From: Alkalihalobacillus sp. TS-13
GTDB lineage: Bacteria > Bacillota > Bacilli > Bacillales > Fictibacillaceae
NCBI RefSeq assembly: GCF_019720915.1
Contig: NZ_JAHKSI010000004.1
Span: forward strand, 124,001-188,000
DNA length: 64,000 nt
Direction: 5' to 3'
The position numbers and the translations under genes were made by a program. Within the stretch, counting starts at the first letter, position 1; the number at the start of each line of letters is the position of its first letter. This document shows positions 18,601 to 26,538 of the stretch, piece by piece. The notes below the pieces were generated by a model. The model was given only the letters and a program-made list of their open reading frames with translations, ran no database searches and had not been told where the DNA came from.

Positions 18601-19056
18601 TCAGTTTCTATGTAAATTTAAGGTCCATGTATGCTCATTCTTTTTTGTGAAGGTAATGAGGTAGCCGGTTGGATGATAGGATAATATTTTCCCTGATTTG
18701 TGGGTTGGTTTCCCCATTTTCTTCTCTATTTCGGATTTTGTTACATTTAGTTCAACTCCGATACGAGAAACTTGTTTTAGTTCATCTTCTGCAATCACAA
18801 ATCGTTTGTTATTTTTAACGTAAACATAAGTCTGAATATCTTCATGATCATGATGTTCATCCGGTTTTCCCCACTCTTTTTCAACATCTGTCATCGTAAT
18901 TTTCCTGTCTAATCTTAAGGGTGTATTAACGATCTTCCCATTTTTTAACTCTTCGATCATTTCTTTATTTAATGATTGATTTTCTGCCTCTTTCAAGCAT
19001 GCTGTTAGGATTATCGATAACAAAATTAAAAATGTAAAAATCATACTTTTCTTCAT
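18601..19056 (-). CDS. DUF4309-type lipoprotein
   Basis: 151 residues with GGGGGGAGTG upstream. Lipoprotein signal MKKSMIFTFLILLSIILTAC with the lipobox LTAC (lipidated Cys20), so anchored to the outer face of the membrane. The mature part has the DUF4309 layout of YjgB-like proteins: two tandem copies of a short T-x-x-x-V-E-K-x-x-GKP motif (MTDVEKEWGKPDEH and KSEIEKKMGKPTHK), separated by a Tyr/Val-rich strand. A single-gene unit, with no operon partner. Function unknown. Confidence 0.85.
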   Translation of the reverse strand: MKKSMIFTFLILLSIILTACLKEAENQSLNKEMIEELKNGKIVNTPLRLDRKITMTDVEKEWGKPDEHHDHEDIQTYVYVKNNKRFVIAEDELKQVSRIGVELNVTKSEIEKKMGKPTHKSGKILSYHPTGYLITFTKKNEHTWTLNLHRN

Positions 19057-19086
19057 ATAACACTCCCCCCTTATTTTTGAAAAACA

Positions 19087-19107
19087 AGCAGGAGAATTTC
19101 TCCTGCT
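19087..19107 (-). terminator. Terminator after GNAT gene
   Basis: AGCAGGAGAA and TTCTCCTGCT form a perfect stem. On the minus strand it is followed by TGTTTTTC, about 85 bp after the stop of the acetyltransferase gene. Confidence 0.65.
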
Positions 19108-19189
19108 CTAATTTTTCACTTCACATAAAATATACGAAACGTCCTATAATGGAACAACTGAGTTGCTTCTATTAGCTGGTTTAGTTTGG

Positions 19190-19594
19190 TTAAATAAGTT
19201 CTGATATAAACATAGGTGTTGTCCCGTCTTCTGTTTTAAAGCCCAATTTTCCATAGAACTCAACTACATTTGGATAAGCAATCAGCACTTTTGTTTGGTA
19301 TCCCTTATATCTATCAAGCATCAAATCCATCATTTCTTTACCAATTCCTTTACCCTGATAACTCGGATTTATTAACATGTAATGAAAATATGCTGTTAAT
19401 ACTCCATCAGACAATGCGTTAATCAATCCAATAAGTTTGTCCCCATCCCATGCAGTAACAACAGAGTGAGAACCTTTTATTGCCTTTAAAATTTCACTTG
19501 GGAACTTTCCCGACTCCCATTTTACCGAGAGAAACAATTCCTGAAGACCTTCTTGTGTAATATTTTCTATATCTGTGGTATAGCAAATTCTCAT
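19190..19594 (-). CDS. GNAT-family N-acetyltransferase
   Basis: Starting at 19594 (AGAAGG 7 bases upstream) rather than at the earlier ATG, the protein has 134 residues. GNAT features: VVTAWDGDKLIGLINALSDG strand, the acetyl-CoA loop INPSYQGKGIGKEMMDLMLD (Q-x-x-GKG-x-G), then KVLIAYPNVVEFYGKLGFKT. It transfers acetyl from acetyl-CoA to an amine; the acceptor is unknown. Cytoplasmic, monocistronic. Confidence 0.9.
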   Translation of the reverse strand: MRICYTTDIENITQEGLQELFLSVKWESGKFPSEILKAIKGSHSVVTAWDGDKLIGLINALSDGVLTAYFHYMLINPSYQGKGIGKEMMDLMLDRYKGYQTKVLIAYPNVVEFYGKLGFKTEDGTTPMFISELI

Positions 19595-19621
19595 TTGAAA
19601 ACCTTCTTTCATACCAGGAAT

Positions 19622-19800
19622 TTAACGGGATGGAATGCCGAAAATATCCATGAGTTGATCCGCATCAATAAAACTTTGAGGAAGGAAAACGATCTTTTTT
19701 AAAATCCATTTTTCGAAAAAATCATGATCAATGCCAGGGACCCATATACCCTTACACCACCGACTGAAAGAGACAGGGAATACTTTTGTTTCCTTTAAAC
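19622..19800 (-). pseudogene. C-terminal fragment of an unidentified protein
   Basis: One open frame reads KETKVFPVSFSRWCKGIWVP, GIDHDFFEKWILKKIVFLPQ, SFIDADQLMDIFGIPSR, then stop. The amino-acid composition is protein-like and there is no start codon before the lectin gene's end at 19808, so the front has been lost. I do not recognise the family. Confidence 0.4.
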
Positions 19801-19807
19801 AAACGAG

Positions 19808-20257
19808 TCAATACCACTTCTGACTATCACTTCCATCACACGATTCAGTAGACACATAATACTTACGCATGTTTGGCCTGTATGAAGTCAAACACTGGTT
19901 GTTTGCCTGATTCCTCAAAATAATTGAACCATCACCAGGTCGATCCACATACCAGCTTTGCCAGGGAGTTGCATTACAAGGGAACATACGAGTTCCATAG
20001 GCGTTACTGTCATCCAAACAGTAATTGGAATTGCTCTTTGAACGTAGCTCTACTGTATTGTCCTGCCAATGGTGGACAATCCATTTTGCCCTTTCATTTG
20101 AACATCTACCCAAATTTACATTAGTAGTGCTTCCGCTCAAACAAACTCCCTCTTGCAGGTCTTTAAAAGTCTGAACACTGTTTGCGGAAGCTGTGCTTGA
20201 TCCGAATGAAGTCAAGATCAAAGCCGGCAACAATAACATCCAGAAATGTTTTTTCAT
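19808..20257 (-). CDS. Secreted ricin-type beta-trefoil lectin
   Basis: 149 residues with AAGGAG upstream and a signal peptide (KKHFWMLLLPALILTSFGSS, cleavage after STASA-N). The mature part of about 120 residues shows beta-trefoil repeats: LQEGVCLSGSTTNVNLGRC, NYCLDDSNAYGTRMFPCN with WQSW, and NNQCLTSYRP ending SCDGSDSQKWY (QxW-type motifs and paired Cys). The family binds galactose or other sugars; here it stands as a lone secreted domain without an enzyme. The conserved promoter-like element at 20611-20657 lies upstream, separated by two short ORFs. Confidence 0.88.
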   Translation of the reverse strand: MKKHFWMLLLPALILTSFGSSTASANSVQTFKDLQEGVCLSGSTTNVNLGRCSNERAKWIVHHWQDNTVELRSKSNSNYCLDDSNAYGTRMFPCNATPWQSWYVDRPGDGSIILRNQANNQCLTSYRPNMRKYYVSTESCDGSDSQKWY

Positions 20258-20300
20258 TTACCTCGCTCCTTTTCATAGAGAAATTAATATATTTCAGCTT

Positions 20301-20462
20301 CTACGTAGGTAGAAGAGATTTTTGTGAACGTCTTATCACTTTTACAAATTGACCATCTTTGAAAATAATGACTCTGTCACAGATATAGGCAGCATCCTGT
20401 ATATCATGAGTCCCCTTACCTTTTCTGTTGCTTAATAAAATGGTTTTGTCTGAATTTGTCAT
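20301..20462 (-). pseudogene. Chimeric 53-codon ORF: NmrA-gene start fused to ABC-ATPase tail
   Basis: The ribosome site and first codons (AAGGAGGATTTCTACATG, then MTNSDKTIL) are the same as those of the NmrA-like gene at 59259-60107. After about ten codons the frame switches to GTHDIQDAAYICDRVIIFKD followed by GQFVKVIRRSQK, the H-loop and C-terminal end of an ABC-transporter ATPase (THD-x-x-EA-x-x-CDR). It could be translated but would not be an enzyme. It is a recombination scar. Confidence 0.75.
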
Positions 20463-20492
20463 GTAGAAATCCTCCTTGTATTTGTACTTCCT

Positions 20493-20570
20493 CTACCACG
20501 TTCCAAAAAAGATAATATAATAGATCCACCATACACTTTTATTTACCTCAGGGTGTACTTTAGTATCCAT
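20493..20570 (-). CDS. Possible 25-residue leader peptide
   Basis: ATG with GGAG just upstream encodes MDTKVHPEVNKSVWWIYYII plus FFGTW: a charged front and an aromatic hydrophobic end, reminiscent of membrane-active or signal peptides. It starts 41 bp downstream of the conserved promoter-like element. There is no homologue in the window, so coding status is uncertain. Confidence 0.25.
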   Translation of the reverse strand: MDTKVHPEVNKSVWWIYYIIFFGTW

Positions 20571-20610
20571 CTCCAGTTGTAAGTTCTTTTCTCTACTTTA
20601 TTGGTTTCTC

Positions 20611-20657
20611 ATTCTAGCATATAACATATGGAGTGATTTCTTATCGATTGCTATTTT
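20611..20657 (-). promoter_or_regulatory. Conserved promoter-like element, copy 1 (lectin locus)
   Basis: On the minus strand: AAAATAGCAATCGATAAGAAA, then exactly 16 bases, then ATGCTAGAAT. The last part fits an extended -10 (TGCTAGAAT). The same upstream box with the same 16-base spacing occurs upstream of the LuxR gene (23.95 kb) and the DsrE gene (29.66 kb). Confidence 0.65.
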
Positions 20658-20659
20658 CA

Positions 20660-21610
20660 GGGACGGTTTGAAAATTAAACAGTCAATTATAATAGTTCAT
20701 GGCATTGCGGCGCATGATGGTAAAAATAAATTAAAGGACACACAAAAAAGGCTCTGACCTGATATTATCCTCTCTAAGAAGACAGTGAAGAAACACCCCT
20801 CTACACTTCTCCTTGGAGGGGATTTTACATGGCTACAGGACAGTGTTTAAGAAATATACTTAGAAGTGAAACATAAAGCTGTTTCATTGGATGAAGAGGG
20901 GGTTTAAGTTATATGGTCTGATCATATCAGGAAAGGTTACACAAAACTCAGCTACTTGATGTAAAAACAAGACCGGTACAACGCCTCATCTTTCTAGGGG
21001 TAACAAGCTCATTAAGATACATGCTGAAATAAATCAACAAGTGAGGTTCCATCCGTCCTATATGAATATGAGTTAAAGAAATAATTCTATGAAGTAAAGT
21101 TATTGAACTTTTACGATCTAGCCGTATTCTTCTGTGTAAAGAATACGGCAGTCTTATATAATAGGGTTTCATTTTACCACTACAAAAAACTGAGGGAATG
21201 TCCCCCAACACTCACTTATTCTATTATGTAGGTCTTTTACTGGAATACAAAAGAATGAAGGATTTAACTAAACTTCTTATGGTTTAATTAACGCTAAAAT
21301 TTATTAAACAACATATTATTCCTACTTTTTGGCTTTTCTATCAATAGAAGAAAAAAGTCAAAATACTTAGATTTGAGTTAATTATTCCCTTCCTGTCTTT
21401 GTAATGATAGGTGATACTTGGTGGCTTATTTTTAGGTAGAAATAGTGATAGCGATTGAGGAGAAAGTAAGATATGATTGCCCACAAATATACAAAAGATA
21501 AGTAGTAACAATTTCCTTCATTAAGTTGCATTGGATCCATCCATACTCCTGATCATGTTGAAATTTGATAAGAACTCATCCATTCCTAAGTAAATTAAAA
21601 AAGCATCTGA
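20660..21610. other. 950-bp non-coding stretch
   Basis: No reading frame with a start signal and known motif. It contains a hairpin with CCCCTCT/GGAGGGG-type arms at about 20796-20821 and a clean stem-loop at 21121-21149 (GCCGTATTCTT / AAGAATACGGC), which may be a terminator for a lost gene. Confidence 0.5.
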
Positions 21611-21623
21611 AAGGATGAAGATA

Positions 21624-22841
21624 ATGATTAGATTAATGAATCCACAGTCTGGATATTTTGGTGATTATGGGGGGCAATTTACTTCAGATACAACCTTGGG
21701 AGATCTTGCAGAAGTAGAAGAAGCTTTTTTCCATAACAGGAAAGATAAAACGTTTTTACAGCAAGTAGATGTATTGCGTCGAGAGTACTCATGCAGACCT
21801 ACCCCTCTTTATTTTGCTAAAAACCTGACGGATGAGCTGGGTGGTGCCAAGATATATTTAAAACGTGAAGATTTGAATTATACCGGATCATACAATTTGA
21901 ACAATACGATTGGACAGGTCGTTCTCGCGAAGCGTATGGGAAAAAAGGTAATTATCACTGAAACAGGGTCAGGGCAACATGGTGTTGCTACGGCAGCGGT
22001 TTCAGCCAATTTAGGACTTTCTTGTATGATATTTATGGGCGAAGATGATATGAAGCGCCACCAGCTCAATGTTCAAAAAATGAATCTGTTAGGAGCGGAA
22101 GTGATTCCTGTTTCCTCAGGTTCTAAAACGTTGATGGATGCCATCAATGAAATATGGCGATACAGGTTTGCTTCTCCTACAGATACCTATCATCTTTATG
22201 GAACCGTAATCGGACCTCACCCCTATCCAATGATTGTTCGAGAATTTCAAAAAATAATCGGAAAAGAAACTCGTGAACAGATCCTTGATAAGGAAGGACA
22301 TTTACCAGATTCCATCATTGCTTGTATAGGGGGAGGTAGTAATGCGCTGGGTATTTTTGATCCTTTTTTAGAAGAAGAAAACATACGGCTAATCGGCGTA
22401 GAAGCAGGTGGTAAAGGAGTGGATACAAACCAGCATGCAGCAACTTTAACAAAGGGGACCGTTGGGGTTTTCCATGGAGCCAGGAGTTATGTCGTAAAGG
22501 ATCCATACGGACATACCCAACCTGTTCATTCGATATCGACTGGGTTGACGTATCCGGGAGTGGGACCTGAACTTGCTTTTTTAAAAGATAATGGCAACAT
22601 TGAATGTCATTATCAAGACAATCAGGAAGCGTTAGGTGCTTTTCATTTGTTAAGTCGTACTGAAGGTATCCTTTCTGCTCTTGAAAGTGCGCATGCAGTT
22701 GCTTTTTGTGTAAGAGAAGCCCCCAAGCTTCCGAGAAATCATTTGATGATTGTCAACCTTTCAGGACATGGTGACAAAGATCTGGATGTGGTACTGGATT
22801 ACACAAGAAACCATAAAAAAGAGCCTATAAGGATTTTTTGA
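21624..22841 (+). CDS. trpB: TrpB-like PLP-fold protein lacking the Schiff-base lysine
   Basis: The ATG at 21624 is preferred (AAAGG 9 bases upstream). About 405 residues match tryptophan synthase beta: GYFGDYGGQF, RPTPLYFA, KREDLNYTGSYNLNNTIGQ, ETGSGQHGVATAA (catalytic Glu), GPHPYPMIVREFQ, the phosphate loop CIGGGSNALG, GVEAGGKG, STGLTYPGVGPE, EGILSALESAHA and VNLSGHGDKD. The canonical HTGAHK(I/V)N motif reads YTGSYNLN: the PLP lysine is Asn (codon 21894-21896, AAT) and the preceding His is Tyr; the late SGRGDKD reads SGHGDKD. All other cofactor contacts look preserved and the frame is intact. No other trp gene is nearby. Normal beta-replacement chemistry would need the lysine, so it is either inactive in that reaction or does something else. 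Confidence 0.9.
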   Translation: MIRLMNPQSGYFGDYGGQFTSDTTLGDLAEVEEAFFHNRKDKTFLQQVDVLRREYSCRPTPLYFAKNLTDELGGAKIYLKREDLNYTGSYNLNNTIGQVVLAKRMGKKVIITETGSGQHGVATAAVSANLGLSCMIFMGEDDMKRHQLNVQKMNLLGAEVIPVSSGSKTLMDAINEIWRYRFASPTDTYHLYGTVIGPHPYPMIVREFQKIIGKETREQILDKEGHLPDSIIACIGGGSNALGIFDPFLEEENIRLIGVEAGGKGVDTNQHAATLTKGTVGVFHGARSYVVKDPYGHTQPVHSISTGLTYPGVGPELAFLKDNGNIECHYQDNQEALGAFHLLSRTEGILSALESAHAVAFCVREAPKLPRNHLMIVNLSGHGDKDLDVVLDYTRNHKKEPIRIF

Positions 22842-22957
22842 TCAAGTATGTGACCGGAACTAAAATACAACAATGCTTTCTTTGAACAGGGTTTCCTCTT
22901 TAAAAAATCAATAAGTTTCATCTTGTTTCGTACAATTTCTAATGTTTGGTGAATTGT

Positions 22958-22996
22958 CAAATGGCTGAAATTGTAGAAGTATATATCAGCCATTTG
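22958..22996. terminator. Stem-loop between convergent trpB-like and LuxR genes
   Basis: CAAATGGCTGA (22958-22968) pairs with TCAGCCATTTG (22986-22996). It lies between two converging genes and could serve both, though the U-tracts are weak. Confidence 0.45.
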
Positions 22997-23047
22997 GAAT
23001 CGTTTAGATCTTATCCATACATGAATAGAGTGATTTGAATCCTGAAC

Positions 23048-23725
23048 CTACATGTTCGATTTGTACAATATCCCTTTTTTCATAGCATTTGAAATGATTT
23101 GAGTACAATTACTTGCACCAAGCTTCAACCTTATGTTTTTTATGTGATTTTTAAGCGTGTGTATGGAAATGAATAGTCGATTGGCGCTTTCATCTTGTGT
23201 TCCTCCATTAAAGATAATATCCTGCAACACTTCTAGTTCTCTATTGCTTAAATATTGGGTTGCTGTCTTAAAATTAATGGCAATCTCGTGTTTCCGATGT
23301 AATTGTTTACGATATATTCTTAAAAACGTTGATTGATAATCCGTTCCAAAGAAATGATGATATTTCATGAAATGGAGTATGGCTTCTTCAAGTGGAACCT
23401 TAAAATTATAGAAACCATATATGCCTAACCTGATACAAGTGATGAGAAAATGGGTATGCGCCCAACCGGACGCAATAATCATTTTCGTTTGATCGGTTTT
23501 ATGGACCAGTTGTCTAATTTGGAACATAATTTCACTGGAGGGTTTGTTTTGATCCACTACATAAAGAAAAAAATGAAACGACTTTGATTCTAATAGAGTA
23601 GTACCATGATGAAAATCAGAAGTATACGTAAGGTTCTTGATATAATCCGTTTTAGTATTCTTTATTTTCGGATAGATTGAGTGAGGATCTAGAACTAATA
23701 ACTTTATATCCAAACCTTCTTTCAT
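23048..23725 (-). CDS. LuxR/NarL-type regulator with degenerate receiver-like domain
   Basis: Start at 23725 chosen from GGAGGG 7 bases upstream (226 residues; an earlier in-frame start exists). The C-terminal part, about 155-226, is a LuxR HTH (YLSNRELEVLQDIIFNGGTQ, ANRLFISIHTLKNHIKNIRL). The N-terminal 130 residues resemble a receiver fold with poor conservation: LVLDPHSI, FLYVVDQNKP (possible acceptor Asp58), MIIASGW and GFYNFKVPLEEAI (Lys and Pro as in receiver alpha-4/beta-5). No histidine kinase is encoded nearby. A broken paralogue lies at 45.3-45.8 kb. A conserved promoter-like element and a 28-codon ORF precede it. Confidence 0.85.
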   Translation of the reverse strand: MKEGLDIKLLVLDPHSIYPKIKNTKTDYIKNLTYTSDFHHGTTLLESKSFHFFLYVVDQNKPSSEIMFQIRQLVHKTDQTKMIIASGWAHTHFLITCIRLGIYGFYNFKVPLEEAILHFMKYHHFFGTDYQSTFLRIYRKQLHRKHEIAINFKTATQYLSNRELEVLQDIIFNGGTQDESANRLFISIHTLKNHIKNIRLKLGASNCTQIISNAMKKGILYKSNM

Positions 23726-23832
23726 TCTAAGCCCTCCTCTACGATTTTTGTAAAGTGAAATAGGGTCTAACAAAGGGATAGATTGTCCAATAGGATAAAG
23801 AAGTGTTCATAAGAACACATTCATTTAAGAAT

Positions 23833-23919
23833 TTAGCCCCTTCTTTTTTCATAAACTTTCTTTAAGTAACAGGTCCCTTTTCTGATACAATTCCGGGATT
23901 GACTAGGCTCTTGTGTCAT
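23833..23919 (-). CDS. Possible 28-residue peptide ORF upstream of the LuxR gene
   Basis: AAGGA sits 8 bases before ATG. The product is MTQEPSQSRNCIRKGTCYLK plus KVYEKRRG: basic, with Cys11 and Cys17 spaced to allow a small disulphide ring. It lies between the promoter-like element (-10 at about 23952) and the LuxR-type regulator, so co-transcription is plausible. Only size, ribosome site and context support it. Confidence 0.3.
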   Translation of the reverse strand: MTQEPSQSRNCIRKGTCYLKKVYEKRRG

Positions 23920-23951
23920 AATATTTTTCCTTTCTTATGCGATGTGAAATT

Positions 23952-23998
23952 ATTCTAGCATGCATAGATTACGAAAATTTCTTATCGTTTGCTATTTT
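23952..23998 (-). promoter_or_regulatory. Conserved promoter-like element, copy 2 (LuxR locus)
   Basis: On the minus strand: AAAATAGCAAACGATAAGAAA, 16 bases, ATGCTAGAAT. One base differs from copy 1 in the upstream box. The -10-like part is 33 bp before the 28-codon ORF and 227 bp before the regulator start. Confidence 0.65.
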
Positions 23999-24251
23999 TT
24001 AAGTACCTGTATGGGTAGATCATCCTGATCTGAATGAGATTTACGGAGAATGGTACAGGACCTGGAAAATACGTTGGCTCAATAAAAAAGCGTACAGAGG
24101 ATGTGAAATACGAAGATTAACAACCTTATCCCCTGTTTTAGGTAACGGTACACTAGAACAACCGATGATGAGTTATTTTTTATAGAGATCATTTCAGGAA
24201 ACATTGAAAGTAAATATGAGAAATGAAAGAAAAGGTACAGGTGGTTCAATC

Positions 24252-24712
24252 ATGAGACAAGCAAAAGAATATATATTTATGCGGGAGCAATCTGGTGTTT
24301 TCTTTTTGCGTTAATGAGCTTTTATTGGGTGAGTGGAGGAATGTTCGGTATAAAATCTGTGGGTGGTTCCGATTATAATCTTGCAAAAAAGCGGGAAGCT
24401 TCATTCATTGCTGTTGTTTGGATTACTGGTTTTATAAAAATAGGAGGAGGGTTATTTTTGTTGCTCCTTCTTAAATAATAGTCAAAAAAACTAACAAATC
24501 TTTTCTATATTTTAACGCTAATAGCCGGTATATTCCTTTTTTTATACGGATTTGCAAACTTCACCACGGTTTTGCTATCACAAGTCGGTGTATTCTCCCT
24601 TAAACTTGAAAAAGTCGCTCTTTGGGGGAGGCTTTTATTTTGGGAACCTTTTTGGATGGTAGGTGTTTCTACCGAAAAATTAGGATATGGTAAAAGAGCG
24701 AATAAACGATAA
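24252..24712 (+). pseudogene. DUF3995 membrane protein, frameshifted
   Basis: From ATG 24252 the first frame soon stops. The shifted frame reads IYAGAIWCFLFALMSFYWVS, GGMFGIKSVGG, KREASFIAVVWITGFIKIGG, stop. A third frame continues LIAGIFLFLYGFANFTTVLL and LWGRLLFWEPFWMVGV. Together this is the four-helix DUF3995 family (W-x-x-GG..., LWEPWWLLGG-like end). Two or more indels, so broken. Confidence 0.75.
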
Positions 24713-24718
24713 CATCAG

Positions 24719-24751
24719 ACCACCTTAGCCCGTCATTATGGTTAAGGTGGT
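24719..24751. terminator. Bidirectional stem-loop between DUF3995 remnant and CocE gene
   Basis: ACCACCTTA pairs with TAAGGTGGT. It lies 18 bp downstream of the stop of the minus-strand CocE-type gene and just after the DUF3995 remnant on the plus strand. Confidence 0.55.
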
Positions 24752-24768
24752 GTTGTTACGATCTAAAA

Positions 24769-26538
24769 TTAGCTTCTTGGAATAACAGGGAGAACAATTG
24801 AAGAAGGGTGTTTTTGATCATGCAAGATGGATTGTCGAGCAACTACAGCATCTTGCTCTTGATCCTCTCCAAAATCAAGCCCTGTATTCGGATTCCGATC
24901 CCAACGTGGAAAGCTGCTACTCGTGATATCCAGGCGAATGCGATGCCCTTTTCTGAACAAATTACTCGTGGACCATAAGTCGATTTCGTACAGATAAACT
25001 TTTTCTGGTTCGATTAGGCTAGGTTTTTCCCCTGTTGCCGTGTTTCGAAAGCGGGCACGAATGATGCCATCGGTCAAATTCATCGCTGAATCATCCGGAT
25101 GAACATCAACTAATCGCGCAACAAAGTCCGTATCCAATGCACTTGAAGCAGCCCAAAGTTTCACTTTAATCGGACCGGTAACTTCGACGTCTTCTTCTAA
25201 TAAGGAGGTGGTATACACCAATACATCTTCTCGTAACTCAATCTCCCTTTGGTCGTAGGCACCACCGTTAAAGTCATTTGGCATCATGATGGCTCCACCT
25301 TTTGTGGTAACCGGTTTTAAAGGATCGTAGGTAAAATGATCCGGTGTTTCGTTTTCAGGGTAAACAGTACTGAGTATGCCATCGCCTCGAAGTGTATTTG
25401 CATGACCCCGGCTGTGCAAATAATACTCCGTATAATGGGTACGATTCAAAGGCCATTCGTATTCTTCTCGCCAGATATTCTCACCCATCACAAAAAGTTT
25501 GATGGGAGCTTTACCGGCGATATCACTGTCTATTCCTTTTAAGAAATGATCAAACCATTGTAACTCAAGTCCAACCAAATCGATAGAAGCTGAATCAGCT
25601 GCGATGCCAAAATTCAATTCACCAGCTTGCTGACTATGATCCAAATGTTGCCACGGACCGATGACTAATTGACTCTGACGGGCTTCAAGGCTTCCTCCTT
25701 TATCACGCATTTGTAAAAAGTTTTCGATTGTTCCTTGTAAGAAAATATCATACCACCCAGCAATATTGAGTGTTGGAATTGTGAATTTATTATACTTTCC
25801 TTTTAATGATAAGTGATTAACATATTCTTGATCCATTTCTCGATTGATATGCTCAAGAATAGAAGGTGCCACTTTGTTACGAATAAAAGGCGCAAAATTT
25901 TTTAAAGGTAGAGAATGGATCTCTGATTTCAATTGATCAATGTCCGAGATTAACTGCTTTGTAGCTGCAGCAAGCTCTTGTTGATCTGGATAAAGTCTTG
26001 GTAGTGTGTCAAGATGCATTCCTAATTGCCAATAGGACAAGAAGCCAAGTTCGAATGCGCCTCCCCGGTACAACATTCCATTAAAAGGATCACTCCAGGA
26101 AAATGAGGGAGCTACTGCTTTCAACGCATTTGGATGATGCAACATACCAGCCCACTGTGTAAAAGCAAAATAAGATGAACCAAACATCCCGACTTCACCA
26201 TTACTAAACGGAAGTTTGCTTGCCCAATTGATTGTTTCATCACTATCAGAAGCTTCGTACCTACCGGTCAGGATAGGGTCCCATTCTCCTTCTGAAGCTG
26301 ATCTTCCTCGTGTATCTTGAACAATGACGATATATCCCTGCTGAACCGCGCGGACAATATCGTAATACCCAAAATGGATCGGGGGAGCGTCCTTACCATA
26401 AGGCAGGCGAGTAAGAAGAACGGGCCACTTTCCTTCTTGATGAGGTCGGTAAATATTGGCTCGTAAAACAGTCCCATCCCGCATTTCAACAGGTACATTT
26501 AGCTCTGTGATTATTTGTTTTTGCTGTAGATTCGTCAT
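24769..26538 (-). CDS. CocE/NonD-type serine hydrolase (X-Pro dipeptidyl-peptidase-like)
   Basis: Start at 26538 (MTNLQQ; AGAGGG upstream), 589 residues. An S15/CocE hydrolase: RLPYGKD with oxyanion Tyr47, VIVQDTRGRSASEGEWDPI, nucleophile elbow GMFGSSYFAFTQW with Ser122, Asp in NIAGWYDIFLQGT, His in GPWQHLDHS, and a C-terminal jelly-roll (VTGPIKVKLWAASSALDTDF, IRLDITSSSFPRWDRN). It hydrolyses acyl-ester or amide substrates (cocaine, beta-lactam-like esters or X-Pro peptides in the family). No signal peptide. Last gene of a MerR-MFS-hydrolase operon, its start overlapping the MFS end by 53 bp, which suggests modification plus export of one compound. Confidence 0.92.
   Translation of the reverse strand: MTNLQQKQIITELNVPVEMRDGTVLRANIYRPHQEGKWPVLLTRLPYGKDAPPIHFGYYDIVRAVQQGYIVIVQDTRGRSASEGEWDPILTGRYEASDSDETINWASKLPFSNGEVGMFGSSYFAFTQWAGMLHHPNALKAVAPSFSWSDPFNGMLYRGGAFELGFLSYWQLGMHLDTLPRLYPDQQELAAATKQLISDIDQLKSEIHSLPLKNFAPFIRNKVAPSILEHINREMDQEYVNHLSLKGKYNKFTIPTLNIAGWYDIFLQGTIENFLQMRDKGGSLEARQSQLVIGPWQHLDHSQQAGELNFGIAADSASIDLVGLELQWFDHFLKGIDSDIAGKAPIKLFVMGENIWREEYEWPLNRTHYTEYYLHSRGHANTLRGDGILSTVYPENETPDHFTYDPLKPVTTKGGAIMMPNDFNGGAYDQREIELREDVLVYTTSLLEEDVEVTGPIKVKLWAASSALDTDFVARLVDVHPDDSAMNLTDGIIRARFRNTATGEKPSLIEPEKVYLYEIDLWSTSNLFRKGHRIRLDITSSSFPRWDRNPNTGLDFGEDQEQDAVVARQSILHDQKHPSSIVLPVIPRS

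Noticed and set aside
20948-21211. Minus-strand frame of 87 codons
   Set aside because: It crosses a clean terminator-like stem-loop (21121-21149) and has no ribosome site or recognisable motif.
23048-23725. Considered calling the LuxR gene a full two-component response regulator
   Set aside because: The receiver residues are only partly recognisable and no kinase is nearby, so it is described as receiver-like.
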